From: Asterias rubens
Lineage: Eukaryota; Echinodermata; Asteroidea; Forcipulatida; Asteriidae
Assembly: GCF_902459465.1 (NCBI RefSeq)
Contig: NC_047071.1
Location: forward strand, 12,358,385-12,422,384
Reading direction: 5' to 3'
Length of the DNA: 64,000 nt
A program made the position numbers and the translations under genes. Every line of letters starts with the position of its first letter. The stretch's first letter is position 1. Below are positions 31,832-43,800 of the stretch, in pieces. Under the pieces are notes generated by a model. The model was given only the letters and a program-made list of their open reading frames with translations, did not search any database and was not told where the DNA came from.

Positions 31832-34800
31832 CTGGTAAAATGAGAAAAAATATCCTAAATTGTTAGCTCAATGGAAAAGATAACTGCTAAGTTAACCACC
31901 ATTGCCCGTGGCCAGTAATTGGATGGAAAACCATTTTGTGGCTAATAACTTGCCTGGGTTACAATAGCCTTGCACAATTAGGCAGTGGCATTATTCGCTC
32001 CGAAAAGACGCCGCTGTAAATCCACCTGTATACCCTGTGCGTGGTGCGTGTGATCACACCGCATGACCCACCCGTTTACACACTGTCACATCGTCTGATT
32101 ACTGTGCACACAAGTCATCCGCACTCGTACCACTAGCCGCATGCGGAGGCCGTCAGGCCGACAGCCTTGTCGGGTCTGTAACTTCTGGGTTTAATGTGTT
32201 TCATGAAAAAATGTCCACTAGTGGAAAAAAATGGGGGGGCTCTCGGAAATGCTAGTATGCAGCCCATGAATATGTATATCTTTCGTCAGACATTATCAGA
32301 CAACATAGGATGTGAGGCAAATGAATTATTCATTTTGACGTCCAATCACGCACTTCCCTTATCACGACCTTTGGACCCTATCATGCTCGCTGAGCGTCCG
32401 TGGTGGTGGTGTGATGTAAACATGTCTCGTCTTTCGCGGGCATTATGGTAATGAGCTGACCGTGGGAACTCTTCGCTTATTATAGTAATGAGGTCAGTGG
32501 CTTCAACACAGACCCTACAAGGCTGTCGGCCTGACGACCAATGCATGGGGATAGTGTACGGGGGCATCGTGTCGTGCGATGTTGCGCACAGTGAATACGG
32601 GCGGGTTTTTATACAGCGGCGGTCTTTTTTCGGAGTGAATAATTCGACTGCCTTGAGCAAGGCTAGGGACACAAAAGTGCTCCTTAACTTTAAGCCTGCA
32701 TGTTTCGTTTGAAATGTAATAATGTAGTTCCTGTGCAATGTGTAATGCACATAAAACACCCACAACACTAATCATCAAAGAGAGGTGCCGGCTCGGCTCT
32801 GGGCCAAACTTCATAAAGCCAACAAAAAGACTTGACATTGAGTAGGTTGTTCAAAATGGATTTGGCAAGCTGGTGTGCAGTTTGCTTTGCTTACAGTTAG
32901 CAGTGTTTATGAAACCAAAATTTTACTAATACCGTTCCATGAACAGAAAACGTTTGCTTTATACAGGTGTCATCAGATTAGGGCCTGGTGTTTCTGGATT
33001 GGCCGCATAATGCACTCTCCCGTGATGCCCAGTTAAACAAGATTAACTTTTTTCCCAAATTTTATGAAATAATCTCATAAAATATCGAGGCAAAAATTGG
33101 CAAAGGAAGGTTTTTCTTATAAAATAAAGTCTTAAACATGCTTTCTGTTTGACAGCAAAAACACCACAAACTTATATCGCCATGGGTTTGGAAAGTTTGG
33201 GGACTTCTAGCATTCATATAATAATAACATGAAGGGCGTCTCAAAGCACTTACACCATTATTACCCCATGTCACTGGGCCTTAATAATTCATTCCTCAAA
33301 CCATCTCAGCTCCCTGTGGAGTATACAGCCCCTGCAACAAATATGCGCTACTCAGCTAAATCAATCTCGGCTAAAGAACCAACTCTGGCCTCACAGGTAC
33401 CCATTTATCCCTGGGTGGAGAGAAGCAATTATAGTTAAGTGTCTTGCTCAGGGACACAAGTGTCACGACTGGGACTCGAATCCACACTCTGCTGAACAGA
33501 AACACCAGAGCTTGAGTTCGGAGCTCTAAAGCCCCGTTCATACTTCCTGCGAATGCGAATGCGAAGCGAATTTGACGTGAATCTGACGTCACACCCTCCT
33601 TTCGCAGCGGTTATTCGCAAGGGAGTAGAGCAGAGTTCAACTGCTGCGAATTGTTCGTTGCGAATTTGTGACGTCAAGATTCGCTTCGCATTCGCAGGAA
33701 GTATGAACCAGGCTTTATTTGCTCGGCCACGACACCCATACATGTACATTGTTGTAATACCTTGAATGTACAGTTCCAGTTCACAGAATGCTGTGCCTCG
33801 TTTAACATGAGCTCTTAATCTGGACTTGGCGTTTGCATCTACTGGGGGTGTTAGCAGATCCAATGCCTAAAGAAAAACAAAAAGAAAAACCGAATGAATT
33901 ACTTTCAATACACATGTTGTGATTGATCTCTAGGGGGTACCAAGGTCAAATTATTTTGTGGTGCACTCAATTTGCAATAGATACAGTCACCATGAAAGTG
34001 GGGGTAATTTGTAAGTGTCTAACTTCACGTTAAAATGGCTAAACATGCCATTTTAGTTGATACTCTTTAAAAGCAAAATTTTAAATGTGACGACATCAAA
34101 CTTAAAAACCAAATGGAAATGAAAGGTTTACCTTTGAACAATCTTCAATACACTTTATGAAATTCCTCAATTTCAGATGACAAGTTGCCCTGTTGGAATA
34201 CACGCTACAAGAACAGTTAAGGAAAACATAGACACCATTTTGTCTTTCGGCACAAAATCCTCTTCATATAAAAAGTGTAAATTGTATCTAGTCTTAAAGG
34301 GTAGGGTCATATTTTGGTAATGATCGCTGGATAAAATTCTGAAACATTACTTGTTATAAAAATGGTAATGGTAGTAAGCATTCCACGAATTTATTTCGTC
34401 TGAAATGGCTCCATTGATTGGAAATCAAATAATATTTCAATCTGAAAAACGAGGGTTGGTGTCCGTTCACAGATGCTGCAGCCAGATATACGTAACCACC
34501 AGTAAAGTAGACACTGAATTCAGCTGAGTTTTTTTCTCTTTTTCCCCCTCGTTTTGAGGCAGGGGAACTTCAAAGCGACTTGATTTCAAAAGATTCTTGT
34601 GCGTTGGTCACAGCATTTAAAAGGATACGCATGCATTTTACTGTCTAGTCTTGCGGCCAGGTTGTATGCATTAACGGCCGCTAGGTAGTTCCCTGACTTG
34701 AAGAAACCGCTGTGGAGGATAACAAACACAAAGAAATACATCAAGTATTAAATTATAGCCAAGCGGAGTGCTTTGAGCGAGTTTTCGATGATTTATGAGA

Positions 34801-37800
34801 ATTAACCGACATGAAATTCTACATTACTTTAGACATCAGTTGCTTGAAAATAATGTCAGTTATTGGCAAAATTCTGTGCGCATGTCTCTTACTCAGACAA
34901 CCCAGACTTGGGCTCGGACTTGGACAACAGGGGTCAGGGATTCTAACCGAGACTTAAGACTCTGAATCGGACACAGACATGGATTCAGACTCCGAATTGG
35001 ACGATAGGGAAATGGAATTGGACTTAAGGCTTTGAAAACAGAGACTTAAACTCTGACAAGAGAGGCCTTGACTCTGAAAACAGAGGCCTTGAGTCTGAAA
35101 ACAGGGGCCTTGACTCTGAAAACAGGGGCCTTGACTCTGAAAACAGGGGCCTTGACTCTGAAAACAGTGGCCTTGACTCTGAAAACAGGGGCCTTGACTC
35201 TGAAAACAGGGGCCTTGACTCTGAAAACAGGGGCCTTGACTCTGAAAACAGGGGCCTTGACTCTGAAAACAGTGGCCTTGACTCTGAAAACAGTGGCCTT
35301 GACTCTGAAAACAGTGGCCTTGACTCTGAAAAGTGGCCTTGACTCTGAAAACAGGAGCTTTGACTCTGAAAACAGGGGCCTTGACTCTGAAAACAGTGGC
35401 CTTGACTCTGAAAACAGGGGCCTTGACTCTGAAAACAGGGGCCTTGACTCTGAAAACAGTGGCCTTGACTCTGAAAACAGTGGCCTTGACTCTGAAAACA
35501 GGGGCCTTGACTCTGAAAACAGGGGCCTCGACTCTGAAAACAGTGGCCTTGACTCTGAAAACAGGAGCTTTGACTCTCAAAACAGTGGCCTTGACTCTCA
35601 AAACAGGGGCCTTGACTCTGAAAACAGGGGCCTTGACTCTGAAAACAGGGGCCTTGACTCTTAAAACGCTCTTTCAATTAAAACAAAAACAGGGACTTAA
35701 CACTCTGACTTGGACAACAGGAAATTGAACTTGGACTTGGAAAAACAGGGACTCAGACCTAGGAACAAGAACTTTGACTCTGACTTGGAAAAAATGGAAT
35801 TAAACTGTGCAACAGGAACTTAAACTCTTGGACAACATGGACTAAGACCTAGACTTAGACAATAGACCGATCCAGTAGGCTCCACCCACGTTGCACGTGT
35901 GAGCATGAACATATGGGGCTCTCCAATGCCTTTCTGCACAACTCTGCCGCGCGCCAAGCATACGCGCACGCATGTCGGACCTTAGTGTCTGACCTTCATT
36001 GCGTTGTGATTGGTCAATACGCAATGGGGCGGAGCTTAATGGATCATCAGTCTATAGGGACCAAGACTCTGACACAAAATTTAACTTGGACCACAGGGAC
36101 TCGACTACAGCACTATAAAGATGGGTTTAACTTACTCTCCTTTGTCTTTGAGCCAGACAGGATTTTTCTCTTCTTCACTTAAGTCTGGGTCATCGATCTC
36201 TGGTATCCGTCTTGCCTCTGCTTGCTTTCTTAACCACTGAAAACAACAAATTACATGTACATACATAGTTATAAAGGGAAATGCAATACTTGTGTACAAA
36301 TAAGTAATGCTTAAAGGCACTGGACACCTTTGGTAATTTTCAAAGACCAGTATTCTCACTTGGTGTATCTCAACGTATGCATAAATTAATAAATGGCAAA
36401 ATATATTTTACTTTATATTGGCAACTTCTTTCGTGATTAAAAAAACAAAACAATCCAAACTGGGTTAGAATTTGCACTGAAAGAAAATGTGCAGATGTTT
36501 TTTCAACTCGATTACAAATCCTTTTTCTCAGTTGTATTTTATCCGACTCTTGGTGTTTCTACTTTCCAAACTTTTGAACCAAGATGGTTTCAAAATGGGG
36601 TTTTAACGGTCTTAAAGCATAGATGCTCTTTTCAAATGTACAAAAAATAATAATAACCTGGGTCGACAAACGATTCAATTTGCTTGATCGCATCACTTAC
36701 ATATGGCCATAATTACTATTTATTCATAAATACCTCAGACAGTTTTGCTATTTCTATTGGTGGAGAGCGTGTCACGTGGGGGTGTTTAAACGGTTGATAA
36801 TGACCAGCCTTATTAAAACAATATCCTACCTCTTCTTCTGCTTCCACTTTGGATTCTCTGAGAGGGGTTGGGAAGACCCTGGGTGTGAAGGTGACTTGAA
36901 TGCTCGCTGATGACCTGGGTGGTGGTACGTCCTTCCCTGATGTCACCTTGGAGTTGTTTTCTTGTCCTACAAAGTTGTAAGAGAAACCACAGCTAAACGA
37001 TCAACTGTGATGTGTTAAATTTAAAGGAATGTATACCTTTGGTGTTTGGAACCAATTTAATTCAATTTATTATGAAAGTTGTTAAAAAACATGAACATTG
37101 TCTTTTAGTGTGCATTCTTACAATAAAACTACATAGAGATATATTTGGAAAGTAGTTAGGAAAAGTAAAAAGTATACAGAGCTTAAAAAACATATCAGGA
37201 ACAAATTAATCTGATGATCTGCTGTGGTATGCTGGAATCTCAAAACTTGCTTCCCATTAATCCATATACTATGATAAACAATGGCGGTAGCCACTACGTT
37301 TTTATGTGCCACATTTTTACAACAACAGGACAAGATTCACAGATTCCAGATAGAATAACAGATATTGGGCAGTGACTCATGGCTGAGATTCTGTGAATCA
37401 CAGTGGTTGCGTTCAATTAGCTTCCCTGGGTCGACCCTGGTGTGTGACGTTTTTTCTTTCCAGGACGAACAGGTGCAGATAATTACCCACGTTCGTCCTG
37501 GAAAAAGAAAACGTCACACAACGGGGTCGACCCAGGGAAGCTAAACGAACGCACCCAGTGAGAGCCCACTCAATTTGAATCACAGTGAGAGCCCACTCAA
37601 TTTTATCACAAGACAATTTCGTATCCTTGTGTTAATTATGATAACCTTTGTTTGCTTTCATTTGTAAAGTCAGGGTTTCATTGTGAACTTTATTTTCAAA
37701 AGGAAAACAATTACTCAAGTAGCTCCAAAAAGTAAAAAAAAAAAAAATACTCAGGAGTGGCACATCACAGTATTTTTTTGTTTAATACCGATGTGAAAGG

Positions 37801-40800
37801 GTTAATACAAATACACTGGATATAATTGGTTTGCAGTAAACACCTGAACATCATGTGTGTGTGTCTACTTGTCAGGTGTAGATTTTTTTCTTTAGAGAAT
37901 AGTCTTACTTCATATTCTACTTTATAATAGATGTTAAATTTGCATCGGGGATAAAGAATATTAATTTTGGTTTTTACCCATACACCGATGTGTGTTAGCA
38001 CTGTATACTCAGTACTTTCCCCGAGTCCTGTGAAAAAATATCACAGGCATGTTACTCTGGTGGGATTCGAACCCACGACTGCATAATGTTTGTTGGCAGC
38101 CAGGTGCAAAAGGTTGTAGTTCAATTTACTCACTTGTATTTAAAATGACAGGAGCTTGTACCACATCTTCTGTATCAAATATATCAGCTGCATCTAAATT
38201 GTATAACACCAGGTAGATTTGATGAAGTTAATAAAGGCAACGTGAAGAAAGTAAATAATAATTTTTTAAAAACCCTCCTTCTGTCTGACCTTTTAATATT
38301 ATCCACTGCGGATTTTGAATAAGGGAATAAATTAGTAGGCGACTAGGGCTCGAACAGCAGTTTAAAAGGACAGGAATGTGGATGTGTATTGCTTGTATTT
38401 GACCATGACCCTGCAATGTTATAAAAGGTTCTTTTATTCCCATTCATAAATAACATTCCCTTAAAAACATCTCAAAAACATATGAAAAGTTTCGAAAATA
38501 AATTTGACAGTTAACTACCGCAAGCGAATTTCAAACTTGCACAAGCCAAATATGTGACCTACAAACTTAAATTGGGTCATACAATTTGCACGTGTCACAC
38601 AATCATCTAATGGTTAAACACTCCTCACAATGTTTTTTATCGCATGTTTAAACATGGCCACATATGGTTTCTTGACCAATCAGAATGGAAACTGTCCCAG
38701 ATATTTGTGAATGACAGATAAAACTCTACCATTCTGCAATATATGATATTATGTGGTAAATTCACGCACAAAGTACAGGGTTTGTTCTCTATGCCATCAC
38801 ACAGAAACTGTGTAGTTTATAATGTTTTCAAATCTTTGCTCAACCGGCTGAATAATGATCCACGACAAGGAGGATGTTACATGTAAGGCCAAATACAAAA
38901 AAAAGTTGTTGATCGTCCCCGCCCGACCAATCAAAACCCCCCGACCCCATTTTTTTTTTAATCATAAAAAACAACCTTTTCAATGATACTGCCAGTCAAA
39001 AAAATGGTTGAAAAAGCAGGATACTAGGCGAGGCACAAATTTTGTGCAGTAGTGTCAAGGACTGGTGCTGAGGTCATGGTCTGACATTGTGTTCTTTTAT
39101 TTTTCCCATGGCTGGATATCTCTTTATACTTTTACTGTCCAGATTTTTCAGCTGATATTTTTTTCAAATTGTACATGTTTGAAAAGATGTTTAAAGAAGG
39201 TTTTTATTCATGTTGGCAAAGCAAGAAAAATTCTTCAAATATTTACTTGGGCTACACTGTGCTTAGTTGTTTGAAAAAGTTTACAGAAAATGTCATCAAG
39301 GAGTTAAATTTGTTTGACGAAACCATTGAAAACATCAAAAACACACAAACCCTTTGTTTTGTAGTGATTGTGTCGATTTCTTTATTCTTGATTTCATATT
39401 TGGCATGTCAACAAAGCATTGAAGTTTAGTCATAGAGTTATATATAAGAACTAGAGGGCGCACTCGCCTATATACGCGCCGTATGCGCGCAGGCGGCCAT
39501 TTTCTAAGTTAAACAAACAGGCATTGCTTAGCGTGTGTTTTTGCGGCCATTTTGTAAGTTGACAAAACAGCATCGCGTCAGCGTTCAATAAACACAAACT
39601 CCAACGTATTCTTCATATTCAACGTGCGTGCAGAATGGCGCGCGTGTCTCCTTGCGGTCCCGTCGCATTTGTGCGAGAAGCATCACCAGTGCGCCCTATA
39701 GTTCTTACATATAACTCTGTGAGTTAAGTCCATCCTTATGTTAACACCCTTAGAAACAGTCATAGCTGTAGCTGCCAATTCAGATATGGCTTAAGCTTTC
39801 CAGATAAGCATTGGTCACAATTATTGTGAATCATCACCAATCACATTTCAAATCTTTTGACTTTGAATAATTTCTTGTACCTGACATAATTCTTGGGCTT
39901 GACTTTAGTGTTTCTTCTTCTTCCATCTGCAATTGCTTCTCGGCTGCAAGCTCCTTCGATTTCCATTCTTCAAAATCGCTGGTGGCTTTCTGTCTCTCTG
40001 ATTCCTTCACTCCTTCAACTCGACTTCTCTCTTCTTCCTCCAACTAAAACATGAACAGAGAGGGGGGGATTCTCAGCCAAAAAAGTAAAGTTTTATTTTT
40101 ATCTTATGTAATTCACCAGACACACAAGGCCACTTCTAGGTGTCAGGTGTGGGCTACAATTTGTTGTTCTTCCAGGGGCCGCTGCCACCTACTCCAAGAT
40201 GTAGGCTTGGGTATCATCAATCAGAATCCTGGCTGGTAGAAAGCACTACCTCCCCAACTTTTTTGTAGCAAGTGTCACGACCGGGATTCAAACCCACACT
40301 CTGTTGATCGAACACCAGAGCTTGAATCCGGCGCTCTTAACCGTTAGGCCATGACACTCCAAACAAGTGAGAAGACTGATCTGTGACAATTACCCGAAGG
40401 TGTCCAGTGTTTTTAAGGAAACTTTGTAAACTGCTTTTTCAGAGACTACTCCCTACTTTTTCTTTTTGATCTTACTACCGAAATAAAACAGCCAGTAGGC
40501 TGATGCCAACATGTGTATGTGGAGCCTTGCTCAGAATTATGGCCGGGATTATAGGTCCAAGGATTGAGCTGGCTCGCAATCATACATTATTTTCATCATA
40601 TCATACCCTCATTTGCTCCTTGAGAGCCAGCCTATCTCTCCCTTGTTTCTCAGCAGCCTTTCGCCTCGTCTCCTCCTGAGCTTTCTTGTGAGCTGCATCG
40701 ATGGCTGCCTGCCTCTTGCTCTTCATCAACTCCTTGTCATCTGGACAAAGTAAAAAATAATGTAGAGTGTGTGAATAAAAAACATGTTAATTACTTATGT

Positions 40801-43800
40801 AAGTCTGAAGATCATTCTCCATTTCAGGAAGTGACATTTTGCTCAAAATATATTTTGTTCACAAAGAAAATATTAAGAAAATATTCACAGACACAATAAG
40901 TCTTGAAACATCTTGGACGCTCATGACACTGGACTTTTTTGTTTTGATTGACTGATTGTATTCTTGTGCATGAGTTTACTGCATGTGACACAACAGGGTT
41001 TCTAAAGTATTTAATGGTTTACAAGGTGCTGTGGCGCAATATGCTCCTATGATCAAACCAGGAACATTGAGGTGAACTCCTTCTCTTTACAATTACATGG
41101 ATTACACAAACTGCTTTATGACCCGTCTGAGCATGCTGAAGGACACAGCAAAGTGTGATTGCTTTAAAGGACACAAGTGTCACGACTGGGACTTGAACCC
41201 ACACTCTGTTGAAAAGAAACACCAGAGCTTGAGTCGGGTGCTCTTGTCTGCTCGGTCAGGACAATTTGGTTCACGAAGTTTGAATATGCGCGAGACTTGC
41301 ACAGTCTACCCCGATTTAAAGAGCTACAGTGTATCGTAGGGTTCAGCAGTTACACCTACATGTATTCGCGAGTCATACTCGTGAGTAGGAGCACATCCTT
41401 GGAATTTCTGCTTTACCGTATATCAAAGTCCACATTAATATAAAATATTGCTTTACCAGAATTAATGGAAATGAGACGGTTCCACAACCCGGCTTCCTTC
41501 TTCTGTAGGGTGAAGGTAATGACACCATCGCCAACTTGTGCCTCACTCTTGCTGTCATCAACTCCCTCAAATAAAACCACTTCAAATAAATAAGGTGGGA
41601 AGTTCACCTGAAGAAAAAAAAGGGGGTCAATATCAACATTGGACAAAATTAGACTCAAAACACAACACTATTGGTGCTATACGCCTCTCTTAATATTTAT
41701 GCATGACGTCATAATTCTTACCCAAAATGAGGCTATGGGCACACATTCGCCACCACTTGCAGTGGCTGCGCCCTTAGCCTCGTTTTGGGTTAGCATTGTG
41801 ACGTACCTCATGCATAAATATTAAGAGAGGTGTATTGGCAACAACCAAAAATATCACATTGTTTTTTAATGATGGATTTGTCCCCCTTTTAACATTTTAG
41901 TCAGTTTATTTCTAAATTAATTTGTTTAAGTTGTCTGTTTGTTGAGGTGTTTGTTTGTTTGCTCGTTGGGGTGTTTGTTGGTGTGTTTGTGTTTATGTTG
42001 TTGTTGGTGTTTGTGTTGTTTGTTTGTCTGTCTTTTGTTTTTTGTTTGTTTGTTTGTTGTACTTAATTGGGGTTTCGTGTGTTGTTCTGTTTGTGTATTC
42101 TTACTTCATGTGTTTGTTTTAATGTCCGATGTGTGTTGGTGTACTTGTTGGTGTTCCCTGGTCTGTTTGATGTGGGTTTCAGTGTACTATTTTTGTCTAC
42201 TTTTAAAAATGTTTTTATCAATATTGTGTAATTTTAAGTGTTATATATTGTTATATTTATATTTATATTTATACATAGTTTTTCATGAGTCCTGTAAGTG
42301 GCGGCTATCCGCTGTTGTATATCAATAAATAAATAAAAAAATAAAAAAATAAAATAAAAAACATCCAAATAAGACAATGTTTAAATACACTCATCCCATT
42401 GTGGGGATAAAGCCTACTCGGCGGTTTGGTTTCACTTATGCTAATTGGTCGAGAATCCCCAGATTCTGCAATTGCAGGGTTCAAAATCACATACATGTAC
42501 AGTACTATCTCATGACCTGCACTGCCATTCTTGGATAATTTGGCTAGTCTCTAGTGTGTTTTTGGTAATTTTTGTCTGCCAATCTCTCAATTTTTTTTCC
42601 TGAACTGATTCATTACACATTGAAGATCAAATCTGCGTTCTTACAATTATGTGCCATCATGATTTTTGAAAAGGGTAAAAATTAGGTAAATCTGGTAACT
42701 CGATAGTTGAATGACAAAAATGGTTTGTGATTAATCGCACACTCTTTTGTAACTCTCAAGTCTAGTGAGTGAAAGTCAGATGGATGGATGGTTACGATTT
42801 AATCACATCGAGTTGTAGGCGCACTAATTTCGGTTCATTCCAAACATTTGGTGCTCCTGCACCTCAGCCTCAGGTCTAGAATAGAAATGGAATTTGTTTA
42901 AACCTTCCGGAACTTGAAGGTGCATATGAGGTTCGAGGGCTGACTCACAAAATCACTTTGTTCAATTCAATTCAATTCACTTCAAGGAAAACTTTCTGTA
43001 TGGCGCCACCACTTTTTCACTTTTTTATATATTTTGTTAATGGTTTATTTATCAACTGCACTGGCGGCCAAGCAGGCCGAAAAAAGTACATTTACAAGTA
43101 AAAATAGTTCGTTTAAAAGGATAACTTTCCGCATGGCGCCACCGCATTTTCACTCATTTTTACAAAAACTTAAAAGGGATGTCTCATTGAGGTAAATTGG
43201 ATACAATTATAACTCAGAACTAAAATATATTATTTCATATCGAATGAAAAAGTGGTGGCGTGATATGGAAACTTTTCCAATTAAGTTTTTGTACGGCGCC
43301 ACCACTTTTTCATTCAATATGAAATAATTAGGCCTAGGCCTAGTATCTAATTTACCTCAAAAAACAATTAGATTGAGATAGGCCCCCCCCTATCCCGTTA
43401 CTTGTAATATGTTCTGCCTGACCACCAGTAATAAAATAATTACATATTTTATAATATATTTATATATTTTTTAAACGGAAGAGGACCTCATAATCATATT
43501 ACATTTTTAACACTAAATTTGTCCTATTTCTATTGCTTTAATCATATCACAACTACTGGTGAATACATGATGATCAAATGATTGAACCCCTAGTAGTAGT
43601 AGCTAGTAGTACAGTAAATAATTCATGTAATAATGTAATGATTGTACTTTTGTAAGCCTAGTTTATTAATATTTATAGTTATTCATTATTGTTAAAATAT
43701 AAACTCACTTTCAGATAATCGTCCGTCGAAAAAATATCCGCTTTACTGGCTTTGACACCTTTTAACGGGACTACCACATGAACCAAAGTCTCTGTTTCGT

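Larger units (their letters stand above)
31832..33760 (-). other. DNAAF4 intron 10
   Basis: Holds repeat X (split), the foldback element 31959-32665, a tRNA-headed SINE (33225-33520) and a family D MITE (33529-33716). The stretch 32766-33224 shows nothing named. Confidence 0.8.
36967..38133 (-). other. DNAAF4 intron 5
   Basis: Includes a foldback (37411-37556) and a family F SINE (37925-38085). The stretches 36967-37410 and 37557-37924 are otherwise plain. Confidence 0.7.
41608..43708 (-). other. DNAAF4 intron 1
   Basis: Contains a foldback (41673-41840), a GT-rich low-complexity region (41930-42180) with a meaningless Cys/Leu/Val-rich open frame, and a GGCGCCACC hairpin cluster (42955-43370). 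No other gene is supported. Confidence 0.75.

Noticed and set aside
34641-34646. Alternative donor GTAAAA for DNAAF4 exon 8
   Set aside because: It would shift the reading frame at the join to exon 9; GTATCC at 34628 keeps the conserved TPR sequence.
34954-35728. Several 130-217-codon frames on both strands
   Set aside because: All lie in the 21-bp minisatellite of DNAAF4 intron 7 and read as simple periodic peptides.
39065-39429. Overlapping frames in DNAAF4 intron 4 with a hydrophobic C-terminus
   Set aside because: AT-rich composition can give this by chance; no homologue comes to mind.
41939-42328. 129-codon Cys/Leu/Val-rich frame
   Set aside because: It follows from GT-rich low complexity in an intron.
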